DNA of 64,000 nucleotides, taken from NCBI RefSeq assembly GCF_002099425.1, contig NW_018344004.1, positions 2,383,501 to 2,447,500 of the forward strand, read 5' to 3'. Source of the DNA: Phascolarctos cinereus (lineage: Eukaryota; Chordata; Mammalia; Diprotodontia; Phascolarctidae). Below are positions 36,180 to 47,109 of this stretch, in pieces. The notes below the pieces were generated by a model. It ran no database searches and was not told where the DNA came from. It worked only from the letters and a program-made list of their open reading frames with translations. Position 1 is the stretch's first letter. Each line of letters begins with the position of its first letter. A program made the position numbers and the translations under genes.

Positions 36180-36540
36180 AGTTTTTCTTTTTTTAAAAAA
36201 TATTTTATTTTTTCCCTAGTTACATGTAAAGACAATTTTTACATTCGTTTTTAACAAATTCTGAGTTTCAAATTTTCTCTCTCTCTCTCTCTCACCTCCT
36301 CCCTCCCTGAGACTGTAAGTAATTTATAGGTTACACATGTTCAATCATGCAATACATATTACCTCATTAGTCATGTTGTGAAAGACAGACCCAAATGAAA
36401 AAAAAATGCAGAAAGTGAAAAATACTATGCCTTGATCTGCATTCAGACTGCATTAGTTCTTCCTCTGGGGGTAGATAGCATTTTTCATCAAGAGTTCTTT
36501 GTACCTGTCTTGAGCCAAATTTATTCTTAAAAAAAAAAAG
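36180..36540 (-). mobile_element. L1 3' UTR fragment, reverse orientation
   Basis: Matches the 3' end of the HAL1-like copies: 'tttttccctagttacatgta', (CT)n, 'gttacacatgttcaatcatg', 'gttgtgaaagacagaccca', 'ctgcattcagactgc'. Strongly 5' truncated. In ORMDL1 intron. Confidence 0.75.
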
Positions 36541-37170
36541 TTGCACGTACAAATCTCCACTGTAAAAACAAAACCAAAAGGCTCAAATGCTTTTAACAGA
36601 GACCTGTTTTAGGCTAGGTTAGAATTCCCTCTTCTAAAACAAACAAAAAAAAACACAAAAATAAATAGCCTAAGGTAATGTCACAGTTTTCTCTTCACAA
36701 TATTACATCATAACATGTTTTCCCTACCAAAGATTTTAGTAATCAAGGTTGTTTGGGGGGAAAGTAATAATAAGTTAGTTTTTGCAAAAAGTTGATTTAC
36801 TATGTTTAAAATGATATCTGGATCTCATACTACACATCTAATATGTTGATCTAATTATAGTTCACAATTACATAATGTAATGCTTTATAGTTAGGAAGTG
36901 CTTGCTTTACATACATTATTTCATTTGATCCTTGACTCCTAACCCTATGACGTAAGTAGTTTAATCTTATGGCCTATTCCCATTTTAGAAATGAGATGAC
37001 TGCACTGAATAAAACTTTCTGGCTCCAAGTCTAACATATAGTTTGCTTACAAATATGTACAAATTCATTGGTAAAAGGACTTCAAATGACAGAGAAACTA
37101 TCTCTTCTTTTAGAGAAAATTTAAAAAGAAATTCAGTTTGAGATAAGTTAGTGCATCTGTTTATATACAT

Positions 37171-37315
37171 TTTTTTTAAGGCAATTGAGGTTAAGTGACT
37201 TGCCCAGGGTCACACAGCTAGTAAGTGTCAAGTGTTTGGTGTGAGGCTGGATTTAAACTCAGGTCCTCCTGACTTCAGGGCAGATGCTCTATCCACTGTG
37301 CCACCTAGCTGCCCC
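37171..37315 (-). mobile_element. Short tRNA-derived SINE
   Basis: Reverse copy ending CACCTAGCTGCCCC at 37315. Target duplication about TATATACATTTTTT at 37162 versus TATAAACATTTTTT at 37316 (one mismatch). In ORMDL1 intron. Confidence 0.9.
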
Positions 37316-37319
37316 TATA

Positions 37320-38680
37320 AACATTTTTTAAAAACACATGCCAGTATAACATGCTAAAAAACTTAACCTAAATACAGCCTTTACCTTCAAAAAGCATATT
37401 CCAATCTTTGTTTACGCTGATTAAGCAATTCAAAGGGACCCGATGTCCAGCTGAGACTAAATGAACTCATTTTAAATAGTGGTAAGTAGGTGTGGTCTTG
37501 AAGAAATTGGCAAAAAGGCAGGACCTGTCCTAGAATAAGTGACATGTATTTTTTCTGGAAGCCCTCTGTTCGCTGCAATTAACTTTTCAAAACCCTTTTA
37601 TATTGCAATCTAAGCACACAGATACAAAGACAACTGTACCTGAAGATTAAATTACATACACAAGTATGACAGTGTTTCATTAATATAAACTTTTAAGAGT
37701 ATTTATATTAGCTATATTATTTACCCATGTCCTCTACTTCAAGACACTGACTCATAATTACTTAAAAACAAATGTGACATGTACACTCTATGGCTCTAGT
37801 AACAGACCTTTGGTACCAAAGAGACAAAAGGCAGAATATGAGGCATACTGTATCGAGGCTCAATAAGTACTGATTAGATTTAATCTCTAGCTAAGCTAAT
37901 TCCATTTGTATTGATGATTCCAATAGTAAGCTTTAGCACTGAAGAAAAAAGAAAATAATTACTCAAAATTTGCAGTGTGTGGTATGAAGATTCAAACTGA
38001 ACTAAAAAAAAAAGGCAAAGAACAGTGCCAGTTCCCCTATGTTTAAGAAATTGAGTGGACGCTGGCTTAGACTAGGATGTTTAAACATTTTAAAATATTT
38101 TATTTGGTCAAATGTGTATAATTGGTTTAAAAATCTTTAGAAGTAAACTTTAATCTATAAATTGGCTTGCCTTGGGATCACTAAGACAGAGGCAGATTAG
38201 AAGTGTCTTGTTAATGAAGCCAAGATCATAGATTAGATCCCCATGCAAATCCAGCTAACTCTGATGTACTGGCAGTGCCAAACTGTGTCCCACTCTTAGT
38301 TAGCCCCAATACAAATAAGGGCTGCTGGTTGCAAGAGAGACTGGGTTACAGTGTATAAATGGATCAGCACAAATCCATTACCATTACTGGAAAAATAACA
38401 TTTGCCGATGGGCTTTCATTTATTAAAGATTATACAACACAGGTTAAAATATGTGCTAAACTTAAGTGTTATACAGAATTTATAAAATTTTATTTTTGAA
38501 CTGTATTTTCTAGCGTATTCTTAAATTTTACTATTCCAAATTCTCTCTATGAATAGCTTACTAAGTATAATTTATAAAATAAAAATCTTTTCAAGTTTCC
38601 TTATTACCTTGAACTTCACTTTTGTTTTTACCCCCTAATATGTCTTTAATTTTGCAAAATATTTTATAAGGAGGCAAAGT
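37320..38680. other. ORMDL1 intron, nothing recognised
   Basis: AT-rich, apparently repeat-poor; no exon other than the one adjoining at 38687. Confidence 0.4.
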
Positions 38681-38686
38681 TCTTAC

Positions 38687-38867
38687 CAGATTATGTATAA
38701 TATTTGTTAAGGTCCAAGCAACAGGAACACTGAAGAAGGGAATGCTGAGTAAGACAATATGAAGCAAACCAACTCCCAATGCATATGTCAGCCACATACC
38801 ACGACTGTTCATTACCCTGGTATTTGGATTTACCTCACTGTGTGCGACTCCAACATTCATTTTTGCT
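38687..38867 (-). CDS. ORMDL1: ORMDL1 first coding exon (residues 1-58)
   Basis: Minus-strand exon with acceptor TTCCCTGCAG (AG at 38869-38868) and donor AATCTG|GTAAGA (last exon base 38687). Seven nt of 5' UTR precede ATG at 38860-38858, with A at -3. The N terminus [20 protein letters not shown] is that of vertebrate ORMDL proteins, the cytosolic part that contacts serine palmitoyltransferase. The first two hydrophobic helices follow (about 22-42 and 43-58 onward). The three coding exons give a complete 153-residue protein that, to my recollection, is essentially identical to human ORMDL1. An in-frame ATG at 38881 lies upstream of the splice acceptor and is not used. Confidence 0.97.
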
Positions 38868-38869
38868 CT

Positions 38870-40030
38870 GCAGGGAAGCAAAGAAAGGAAACAAAACTGT
38901 TGTTACTGAAAGGATAGATGCTTTAAAAATAACCCTACTGAAACACTAGGAAAGAAATTAAGTAACTGCCTTTAATCTCTTTGTTGTTTTAAAGTAGGGG
39001 GAAAATGGCAGAAAATACCTAGCACATATTGATAATTTCTGTAAAGAACCTTTGTCAAATTAAAGTCCGCAAACTCAGGTCTGAAAGCCTCCTCCCAAAG
39101 ATTTTTTATGTGACAATTAGAATAGAAAATTTTCCTGATGTATTAAATGGAGAAAAATGTTTTAAAAATAGCTATCTCAAAGTGTTGCTGAGAGGAACTA
39201 ACAATGGGCAAACGTTTAAGTCTTGAAACACCAGTCCTGTTTAGAAAAGTTTCACTAAAAAATCAGAAGACAGGGAGGGAAAATTTTTGTTCCTTAGTTT
39301 TGTGGTAAAGTCAAATTTATTTGAAAAACATAAGTTCCTGCATCCCACAAATATTTACTGCCTCTAAATATTTAGTAAGATCAAAAAACATGTCCTTCTT
39401 TCTCTCTGGGGGAGGGGGGGAAACAAAGGAATAAATGACCTTTTCCCAAAATGCTTGTTTTTAAAAACAAGAAAAAAGCATCCTTTGAATGATACTGTTA
39501 ATAGAAATACCTCACTTATAACCTGAATAGTCTTTTAGTAGTTCAAGAATGGAAAGAAAAAAAAAGCAGAGTAGGGTCATTTTAAAAAGAAAACACCTTT
39601 GCTACAGTGTTGACATACACATTTCCCATTATCCCATTCAACTTACTGAATCACAGAATCTCAGAAGTGAGAAGGGACCTGGGGACATATAGTCCAACCT
39701 CCATCTGGCCAGGATACCTCTACAACATATTCAAGTGGTCGTCCAGGCTTTGCCTGAAGAACCTCCAGAAGGGGGTTTCTCCCAATGGAAGCCGTAAGTA
39801 ACATGGATCTTGATACTGCAGAAGCTAAAAGGCAGTTACAAAAGTACTAAGGGACATTCCCCGCAACTTAATTATTGAAAATCTTGCCCTCCCTAAATAT
39901 CCTGTAAAATGTGCAAGAGAAAAAAGTTGCAACAGCGAAGTCTGACTTTTCATTCCTACCACTACGAGAAAACCTTCCAGAAAGGCTAGAAAAGGCATTT
40001 CCCTCCTTAGTCAGGTCAGCCTGAAGGCCA
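38870..40030. other. ORMDL1 first intron, mostly unrecognised
   Basis: 39640-39735 resembles the MIR-associated phrase 'atcacagaatctcagaagtg ... tagtccaacctccatct' (reverse). The rest shows nothing. GC content rises toward the CpG island from about 39950. Confidence 0.4.
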
Positions 40031-40386
40031 CGCAGGGAAAAAGACTAAGGTCAAGGGTCGAACCGCCCCCCGAGGCTGCGAGCTAGCCTCAGTCCACCTT
40101 GGACCGGGGAGCCTCGAGGAACCGGCCCCGCAGGATGGACCCCTGCGAGAAGTTGGAGCTGGGGTACGGGGGGAGGGACCACGAGGGGCACGGCAGCCCG
40201 CTCCAGGGCGGATCCTTTCCTCTCCCGGCCTGCGATAGCCCCAATGTCCAGGGACCAGCGCGGGGGACGCGGCTCGAACCCGTCACGGAGAGCGGCGGGG
40301 TTCCGGAGCCAGTCTTAGAACTCTCTCGCCCCAGGCTGGGTGTCTTCCCAGCCCATCTCCTCCCACCCCCGCCCGTAAGAACGTAC

Positions 40387-40520
40387 CTCAAAACGGGCAC
40401 CAAGCGGGGGAAGAGGCAGTGAGTGGGACCCGCCGTTCTGGACCCACCGAAGCACTGCGGCCCCGGCCCGACGCCGCCTGGCTGCCAGGAGCCCGAGCCC
40501 TGCTCTTAACTCAGCGAGAA
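40387..40520 (-). other. ORMDL1: Probable ORMDL1 untranslated exon 1
   Basis: The first coding exon opens with a splice acceptor, so an upstream non-coding exon must exist. In the CpG island the minus strand has a donor TTTGAG|GTACGT, last exon base 40387. A CCAAT box at 40582-40586 would suit a start about 40500-40520, but the true start is not known and could lie farther right. If it includes 40560, the exon contains an ATG opening a frame that crosses the ORMDL1 start (see findings). Confidence 0.5.
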
Positions 40521-40659
40521 TGTCGCCTGCGGAAGCCTTAGGAGCGGAACGCCGCGACATCCCGACTGACGGGCAGGCCCGCCAATCAAATCCTGCCGGG
40601 GCTCGCCAGAGGCGGGGCTAGCTGCCCTCCGCTTCCCATCCGCCTCTGGGCTCCCGGGC

Positions 40660-40884
40660 TTCCAGGCTGGCTCCGCCTCTCGGGGCTGAGGGAGGATCCC
40701 AGCGGCCGGGTCGAGGGCGGTCCTGGGGGAGGCGGAGGTTGAGATCTGGAGGAAGTAGAGATTTGCCGCCACACGTTTGTAGCCTGTGGCCCAGGAGGAG
40801 AAGGTATCATGTGACTAACGGGCATTTTTTATTTTGTTGTCTATGCTGGCCTCCTGTCTCCCATAGCCTCCTGTGAGAGAGTGA
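40660..40884 (+). other. PMS1: Probable PMS1 untranslated exon 1
   Basis: PMS1's start-codon exon (46854) begins with an acceptor, so a 5' UTR exon is needed. Two overlapping donor candidates exist: GAGA|GTGAGT (last base 40880) and GTGA|GTAAGC (last base 40884). The 5' limit is a guess inside the CpG island. The first intron is then about 6 kb and starts with a (GT)n tract. Confidence 0.45.
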
Positions 40885-40972
40885 GTAAGCGCGTAGGTGG
40901 TGGGGCTCGTAGTTAGAGGGAGGCCTCACTCTGCTCCGGTAGGCCCCCGGGAGCCATTGAAGCCGAGGGGGG

Positions 40973-40975
<3 letters not shown>

Positions 40976-41010
<35 letters not shown>
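40976..41010. repeat. (GT)n microsatellite next to PMS1 exon 1
   Basis: 35 bp of uninterrupted GT dinucleotide starting about 90 bp after the PMS1 exon 1 donor candidates. Confidence 0.95.
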
Positions 41011-41014
<4 letters not shown>

Positions 41015-41639
41015 TGAATGAATGTTGCGTTGCGTGCACAGAATTTGAAAAAGCTGGATAAAGGAGGTATTGAGCGTAGATTTTGTTTTGTTTTTTTTTA
41101 ACTCTGTTGAAGGAATTTTCCATTATGATGGTTTTCATTCTTCTATCCTTCATGTCCTCGCGAATTCTGCTGGCTGAGAAGCTACAGCGTATCCAGCCCA
41201 TCACATCCAACCCAGTTCACAGCTATAGCTCATGTTGTTCTTTGGGTGTGTGGTATTTTGGCCCAAGTGCCAAAGCTCTGTGTATGGATTTTTTTTTGTA
41301 TTCAGATACGTACACAGAATTTTTGTGCAGTATTATCTCATGTCCTTACGTGTTTGGACTAAATGACTTCCAGGGACCTTCCATGTCTGAGTCGGTGATC
41401 GTGTGTTATTGTTAATACATATCGATAAGTACATTGAGAAAGGCGTTACTTTTTGAGTAAACTAAACTTCCCTGTTTTAGCTTTTTCAATTTGGGGGTGA
41501 AACAAAAACATCTTGAAGTACATGAAAGACTTAACGTTTATATTGCTGAGGTTTAGCCTGATCCTACCCCTACCCCCAACTTCCTTGTTATTTTAAAGGT
41601 AGAAAACAGTAGCATAGCAAAGGACAATTAATGCATTTT

Positions 41640-42300
41640 TAACAAATAATTAAGGGCCTGCTTACTGTAAAATACTTTTAGGTAGTCTGGGGAAGATGAT
41701 GGTGAATAAGACAGTCTTAGTCCAAAAAGAATGTATTACCTGTATGGGAGATGTACCCTGAAAGAAAGTAATTTGGGATTCAGAGGAGGGACAGATATAA
41801 TCCAATAAAGGGATATAATAATAATACCAGACACTTTGCAATCATTGTCTTGATTGATCTTCAACAGCCATGAGAGGTAGGTGCCATTATTACCCCTATT
41901 TTACATGAGGAAGAATGTGTTGACAGAGAGGTATGTCAGTAAGTCAATATGTATGTATCATAAGAGCTTTCCAGGTGAAAAGACCAGCATAAATAAATGA
42001 CATGGAGACAGGAAGGTAGACGATAAAAAGGGAAGAGGGAATAAGTTATTTTATCTAGAGCACTATGTACAGGTAAAGTTACAGAGGGTTTGGAAGTCTA
42101 ATTTAAACTCTTTGAGGTCTCACTGCCTCACTTTTCTGTTTGTATCCCCAGTGCTCATAATGCTGGCTTGTAGCAGTCATCTATTAAAAATGCTCACTGG
42201 TTAATTGATAAAGAGCCAGATTAAGAAATTTAGATTTTATTCTGTAAGTAGTGGGGAGCTACTGTAAGTTTTTGAAAAATAGGATATGATCAGAACTAAG
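41640..42300 (-). repeat. L2 remnants with a MIR piece
   Basis: Reverse L2 phrases ('aagatgatggtgaataagac', 'ggagctactgtaag', 'taggatatgatcagaac') with a MIR-type piece at 41817-41935 ('caatcattgtcttgattg', 'cattattacccctatttt'). Confidence 0.5.
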
Positions 42301-42629
42301 AAAGGAAAATTAATCTGAGATTGTATTATATATTGAAAGGGTGGTAGAAACTGAAGGTGGAAATACTACTTGAGATAGTGACTGTTTTGAGTGTTCTACA
42401 GGAATCCAAACTGTTCTTGTTTTTTCAAACATCAAGATTTATGGGGAAGATTTTTTTTTTAGCCATGGTTATTTTTATAGATTTCATTTAAATTTCAGTA
42501 TTTTTCTCTGAGTCATGCTCTCTTTGTCTGTCAACTCTTCCCTTCACTTATTGTGAATTGATGATGACTAGGAGATGATGCAGTAGAAAGAATTTTGGAT
42601 TTGGAGTCAATGGAGCTTTAGAAAATGCA

Positions 42630-43410
42630 AAAAGGGAAGGGAGTAAGCATTTATATAGGGCCTACTTTGTGTCAGACACTGTCCTAAGCACTTTACAAAT
42701 ATTATCTCATTTGATCCTCACAACAACCCTGGCAGGTACGTGGGGTTATGCTCATTTTACTGATGAGGAAACTCATGCAAATCGAAGTTAAGTTATTTTC
42801 TCACTAGTGTTTAAGGTTGAATTTGAACTCAAGTCTTCTTGACTTCAGGCTTAGCACTCTATCTGTTACTTAGCTGCCTAAGACAGAAGTTTATATAATC
42901 TAGGAAGAAGTATGATGTTAGTACCAATGAATACTATAAAATGAATTATATAAGAGAAAGGGAGAGATCACTTATAGTGGGGGTGTTCTGGGTAAACAGT
43001 TAAAGAAGGTGATGTTTTTTAATTGAGTTTTAAAAGAATAAGACTTTAACAAGTGGAGATGAAGGCGAGATTATTTCCAGGAGAGAGAAATATATTGAAC
43101 TGAAAGTACAGAGGTAGGTAAATGCAATGGGAAAAAAAGGCATGTTTGGGAAAGGATAGGTAACCTAGATAGCTTTTAGAGGTAGTTAGATGGCACAGTG
43201 AGTCAGGAAGACCTTAGTTCAAATCCACTCTTAGATACTTACTAGTAATGTGACCCTGGGCAAGACACTTAACCCCAGTTTGCCTCAGTTTCCTCAACTG
43301 TAAAATGGGAATAGTAATAACGTCTGCCTTCCAGGGTTCTTGTAAGGATCAGATGAGGTAATATTTGTAAAATGGTTAGCAACAGTGCCTGGCACATAAT
43401 TGACATTCGT
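42630..43410. repeat. Two MIR/Ther-type SINEs
   Basis: 42632-42890 (-): 'tgtgtcagacactgtcctaa', 'tatctcatttgatcctcac', ending 'acttagctgcct'. 43165-43405 (+): 'gtagttagatggcacagtg', 'tgtgaccctgggcaagac', 'cagtttcctcaactgtaaaa', 'acagtgcctggcacat'. Confidence 0.75.
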
Positions 43411-43649
43411 TTCCTTCTTTTGGGTCACATAGCTAACTGGATAGTTGCATAGCTGAGAGGAGTGTGGAGATATGGGAAACAGGAGTAGGGCAAGGGCTAA
43501 GGTAAAGGCTAGGAGATGTGTCACAGTGAAGCATCAGACTCTCAAAACTCTTAAGATACCTTAGAGGTCCCTTGCATAGAGGAATAGGTCCTATGATTTC
43601 ATTAATATGGGGAACTACTGAATGAGAAAACTTCTGCCAATGTTAGTTG

Positions 43650-43790
43650 AACCTTCTCTGCAATTTAGTCTTAGAGTTGCCCAAGACACCATCAAGTTAA
43701 GTGACTTGCCTAGGGTCACTAGGCTAGTATATGTCAGAGGTGGGGCTTGAACTTTGGTTTTTCTAGTTCTCAGGCCTGCTTTCTATCCCA
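43650..43790 (-). repeat. MIR-type SINE fragment
   Basis: 'gttaagtgacttgcctaggg' and 'gcttgaactttggtttttc' in reverse order. Confidence 0.55.
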
Positions 43791-43853
43791 GCACAACCAC
43801 TTTTGTTTCTAGTGGAGTAGGAACTTAATAAATGCTTTACTAGTGAGTTGATT

Positions 43854-44006
43854 TTTTTAAAAAAAATTTTAGTGAGACAATTGGGGTTAAGTGACTTGCC
43901 CGTGGTTAAACAGCTAGAAAGTATTATGTGTCTGAGGCTGGATTTGAACTCAGGTCCTCCTGACTCTAGGATTGGTGCTCTATCCACTGCTCCACCTAGC
44001 TGCCCC
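43854..44006 (-). mobile_element. Short tRNA-derived SINE with target duplication
   Basis: Reverse copy from a T/A-rich tail through 'gacaattggggttaagtg' to CACCTAGCTGCCCC. TGAGTTGATT occurs at 43844-43853 and 44012-44021, a probable duplication. Confidence 0.88.
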
Positions 44007-44045
44007 TAGGTTGAGTTGATTAATGAATGGCAGGATGGTGTAGTA

Positions 44046-44159
44046 CAGGGGTTGGCAAACTATGGGAGCTAATAATTTTTAAAATGCAAAAACCATTCTT
44101 GCTCCTGACCCACAGAAACAGTTGGATGTGACCCTTGGACTGTAGTTTACCAACCCCTG
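44046..44159. mobile_element. 114-bp hAT-type MITE
   Basis: Terminal inverted repeats CAGGGGTTGGCAAACTA (left) and TAGTTTACCAACCCCTG (right) match at 16 of 17 positions. Flanking 8-mers gtgtagta (44038-44045) and gtgaagca (44160-44167) agree at 6 of 8, the 8-bp duplication expected of hAT. No coding capacity. The CAGGGGTTGGCAAACT end is that of Charlie-related MER elements, from memory. Confidence 0.85.
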
Positions 44160-44444
44160 GTGAAGCAGATTGAGAACGGACCTCAGAGCCATGAAAACCT
44201 GGGTTCCCGTCTAGCCTCTGGCACCCTTTGACCATGGTACTCTGAGCTAATTACTCATTTCTCCGTGTATTGGGCAGCTCTTTAAGGTTGTAAGTTGCAG
44301 AGAAGGTGCCAATCTGCTTGGGGAGAGGGAGTTTCCATAACTAATAAAATCCCAGGTCCACTTCCTATTCTGAAAGAATATATCCCTATCATTTTATAGT
44401 ATAGAAAATTGAGTTCCAAAAAGAAGAAGGGACTTCTTCATTAC

Positions 44445-45065
44445 TCTTTTTTAGTTCACCTCCTATTTGTGTGACCATTCCTTCTCGGTCTCTTTTACAG
44501 GTTCATCGTTGATACCATGCTCCTTTTCTGTAGTTGTTATCTTGTTTTGTCCTAGGCTGTCTTCTCTCTCCCCACTCTCATTGATTGTATACATTTTCAT
44601 GAATTATCTCTGTGCAAATGACTACCAAATCTGTATATCAAGTCTCTTGCTTAGTCTCCAATTCCACATCATCAGTTACTTGGAGGACATTTTAAACTGG
44701 ATCTCCCATAGTCATCTCAAACTCAGTATGTCCAAAACAGAACTTATTATCTTTCCAATAAAATCCATCCCTTTCTCTATTGAGGTTACTACTATCCCTC
44801 TAGTCACCCAATTTCACAACCTATCAGTCTTCAAATCCTCATGTTCCCTCACAAGTTATGGTGATTTTACCTCTACTTTACCTCTTGTATCTGTAACCCT
44901 TCATCATCTCTCACCTAGACTGTTTCAAGCCTCCTGATTGATTTCCCTGCGTCAAGTCTCCTCCCAAACTAATCTCCACATACCTGCCAAAGTGATTTTC
45001 CTTAAGCACAGGTATAACCATGTCATTCTTCTATTAAATAAAATACAGTGGCTTCCTATTACTTC
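44445..45065 (+). repeat. L2 LINE, RT part
   Basis: Plus-strand frame contains LCANDYQICIS near 44608 (L2 RT motif C, family form YADDTQIYIS), then ILNWISHSHLKLSMSKTEL (about 44690-44746) and IIFPIKS. A nearly continuous frame of 156 codons survives, but it is a LINE remnant. Confidence 0.8.
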
Positions 45066-45069
45066 TAGG

Positions 45070-45640
45070 ATCAGGGTGTTCAAGGAGGACTAGCATCTTT
45101 GGTGTAAGTGCTTGCTTGAGCCCTTTTCAGGGCTGCTCATCCACCTGTGGTATCCACCTGGCACTCAACTGTCACCTGTGGCTCCAAGAAGCTGTAACGT
45201 GTACAGTGGCCACATCCCAGTAAACCGGCTCAGCAGACGGTTAAGAATAACAGACCAGTCACAAACCTCTTGGTGAGTTAGGGGACTGTATATCCTAAGC
45301 ATGTGAAGATTTCCTCTGGTGAAATGGGCAGATGAGAACAGTTTGTTCCAATGGCCATGAAGGCAGCTGAAGCAGACCCTGTGGAGCCCATAGAGCTTGG
45401 TCAGACATTGAAGACACCAAGGTCATCCACTGCATCTTTGGCCATCACCAGCTGTCCTGACTTTTGTCTTGCCACTATACTTAAGTGACTCTGGAAGAGT
45501 GAGTGAGGCTGATGACTTTGTGCAAGTCTACCTCACTTAAATCCAATTCATTCACAAGTCAAGTCACCTTGTGATGTTGTTGGTTCTCTTTGGGAAAAAC
45601 AAAATAAAACAAAACAAAGGACAAACAACAATAGTGTTGC
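45070..45640 (+). repeat. Unnamed retroposon with AACAA tail, long copy
   Basis: Starts about 'gtgttcaaggaggactagca', contains 'ggctcagcagacggttaag', 'gggcagatgagaacag', 'caaggtcatccactgcatc', 'gactttgtgcaagtctacc' and ends 'caaaggacaaacaacaat'. Longest of three copies here (about 540 bp). No ORF. Family not identified by me. Confidence 0.65.
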
Positions 45641-45686
45641 CACTCAAATATTGATTTAAAAACTTAAGTGCAAAGCACTAAGCCTG

Positions 45687-45709
45687 GTGGTGGTGGTGGT
45701 GGTGGTGGT

Positions 45710-45745
<36 letters not shown>
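45687..45745. repeat. (GGT)n(GT)n compound microsatellite
   Basis: Eight GGT units followed by about 16 GT units, inside reverse L2 sequence. Confidence 0.9.
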
Positions 45746-45749
45746 CATA

Positions 45750-46680
45750 TTTATATGAAGATATGTCCCTATTCTACTGGAGTTTACAGTCTATTTGGGA
45801 AAATGGATGATATGTACCAAAAAAGTGATACAGAGGATATCTGCTATAGGGGTGAGGAGACAAATCATTTGCATTTAAGAGGAAGGATTTAAGATAAACC
45901 TTGAAGTGAATTTTGGTAGATGAATCAGAGTGGGAAATCATAGAAGGAGAATTCACAAGCTATATTCCAAGGCATAATAGGGGGTGATAAGGTGTGATTA
46001 GAGATAGTTACGTGGCTTAGAGGATAGAATGCTGGGCCTGGAGTCAGGAAGAGCTGAGTTAAAAATCCAGACTTAGATGCTTACTAGCCATGTAACCTTA
46101 GGTAAGTCATTTAACCTCTGTTTGCCTTAATCCACTGGAGAAGGAAATGGCAAACTACTCAAGTGTCTCTGCCAAGAAAACTCCACGGATAGTATTGATG
46201 TGTTATGGTCCATGGGGTCAGGAAGAGTCAAGCATGACTGAAGAACAATAACAATATGGTTTGATTAGAACCAAGGATTTGGTTTGATTAGAACCAAGGA
46301 AAAGTTATAAGTAATAGGAATTTAGGTTGAGGCTAGATTATGAAAAACCTTATAGGAAGATTATTCTTGTGGTGATGTATAATACAGATTGGAGTGGGGA
46401 AAGAATGGAGACAAGGAGAACAGTTGGGAAGCTTATGCTGTAGACTGGGTAAGTATTTGGAAAGTGGTATGGTATGGTGTGTGGTGTGATAGTAGGAGTA
46501 GGAAGAGGGAAAGATGTGAATGAAGAATCATCAAGACTTGAAGACTTTTTTGGGATATGGGAGGAAGATGATTGGATATGGAGAGGAAGACCTGGGAAAG
46601 ATGGAAAAATAAAGATAATTGAGTGTCAGAGGAAACAGTGGTACTATTATAGAAAATAGAGAATCAGTATAGGTAGTTAT
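45750..46680 (-). repeat. L2 3' region split by a SINE
   Basis: 45750-45990 and 46258-46680 are reverse L2 ('aagaggaaggatttaagata', 'ggctagattatgaaaaacc', 'attcttgtggtgatgtat'), separated by the SINE at 46000-46255. GGTTTGATTAGAACCAAGGA occurs twice just after the SINE (46258 and 46280), a short tandem repeat. Confidence 0.65.
46000..46255 (+). mobile_element. Mar1-like CORE-SINE
   Basis: Long marsupial SINE: 'gagatagttacgtggcttag' head, 'gggcctggagtcagga', 'cactggagaaggaaatggc', 'gccaagaaaactccacgg', 'catggggtcaggaagagtc' and tail 'tgactgaagaacaataac'. The tail after GGAGAAGGAAATGGC resembles an RTE LINE 3' end. Confidence 0.85.
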
Positions 46681-46853
46681 TTGGCGGGGGCAGGCCAATG
46701 TGGGTCTAATTTTTTTATTTTAAACTTTATGAGTTCAAGACACAGAAATCTAAAAAAGACGTAGATATCCAAAAAAGAAGTTGGACATGTTTTAGAAACT
46801 CCATTTTTGTGATATGCTATCTTCTTATTATTTCCTATGTTCTCCCCAAACAG

Positions 46854-47002
46854 TTCTGCTTTTAAGAAGAATGAAGCAGTTGCCTGCAGCAACTGTTCGT
46901 CTCCTTTCAAGTTCTCAGGTGATCACTTCTGTGATCAGTGTCGTAAAAGAGCTAATAGAAAATTCATTGGATGCTGGTGCCACAAATATAGATGTTAAGC
47001 TG
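46854..47002 (+). CDS. PMS1: PMS1 first coding exon (residues 1-44)
   Basis: PMS1 is a MutL homologue that pairs with MLH1 (MutL-beta) in mismatch repair. The exon follows the acceptor CTCCCCAAACAG (AG at 46852-46853). Seventeen nt of 5' UTR precede the ATG at 46871 (A at -3), then [20 protein letters not shown], which matches the family N terminus. It ends at AAGCTG|GTGAGT. It carries ATPase motif [12 protein letters not shown], with catalytic Glu27, Mg-binding Asn31 and Asp34-Ala35. Forty-four codons, phase 0 at the donor. The reading frame also stays open upstream of the exon, but that part is intron. Confidence 0.97.
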
Positions 47003-47109
47003 GTGAGTTTTCTTACCAATTAAAATAAACCAATGAAAGGCCAGAGCAGTTAGGAAGTTTTCTTTTTGCATGCTAATGAATTATTATTTGCACCCAAAAA
47101 ACTGTCTCA

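Larger units (their letters stand above)
40030..40940. promoter_or_regulatory. Shared bidirectional CpG-island promoter of ORMDL1 and PMS1
   Basis: About 0.9 kb of GC- and CpG-rich sequence separates the minus-strand ORMDL1 donor (40387) from the plus-strand PMS1 donor candidates (40880 or 40884). It contains a CCAAT box (40582-40586, within GCCAATCAAA), multiple GC boxes of GGGGCGG/CCGCCC type (for example GGCGGGGC near 40612) and no TATA box. This is the normal form of a head-to-head housekeeping promoter. In human the two transcripts overlap at their 5' ends, as I recall. The interval is free of recognisable repeats. Confidence 0.8.

Noticed and set aside
40089-40825. Several open frames of 80-107 codons on both strands in the ORMDL1/PMS1 CpG island.
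   Set aside because: Overlapping frames on both strands in CpG-rich DNA; only the frame from 40560 is kept, as a possible uORF.
44467-44937. 156-codon open frame as a conserved gene.
   Set aside because: It contains L2 reverse-transcriptase phrases (NWISHSHLKLSMSKTEL); it is a LINE remnant.
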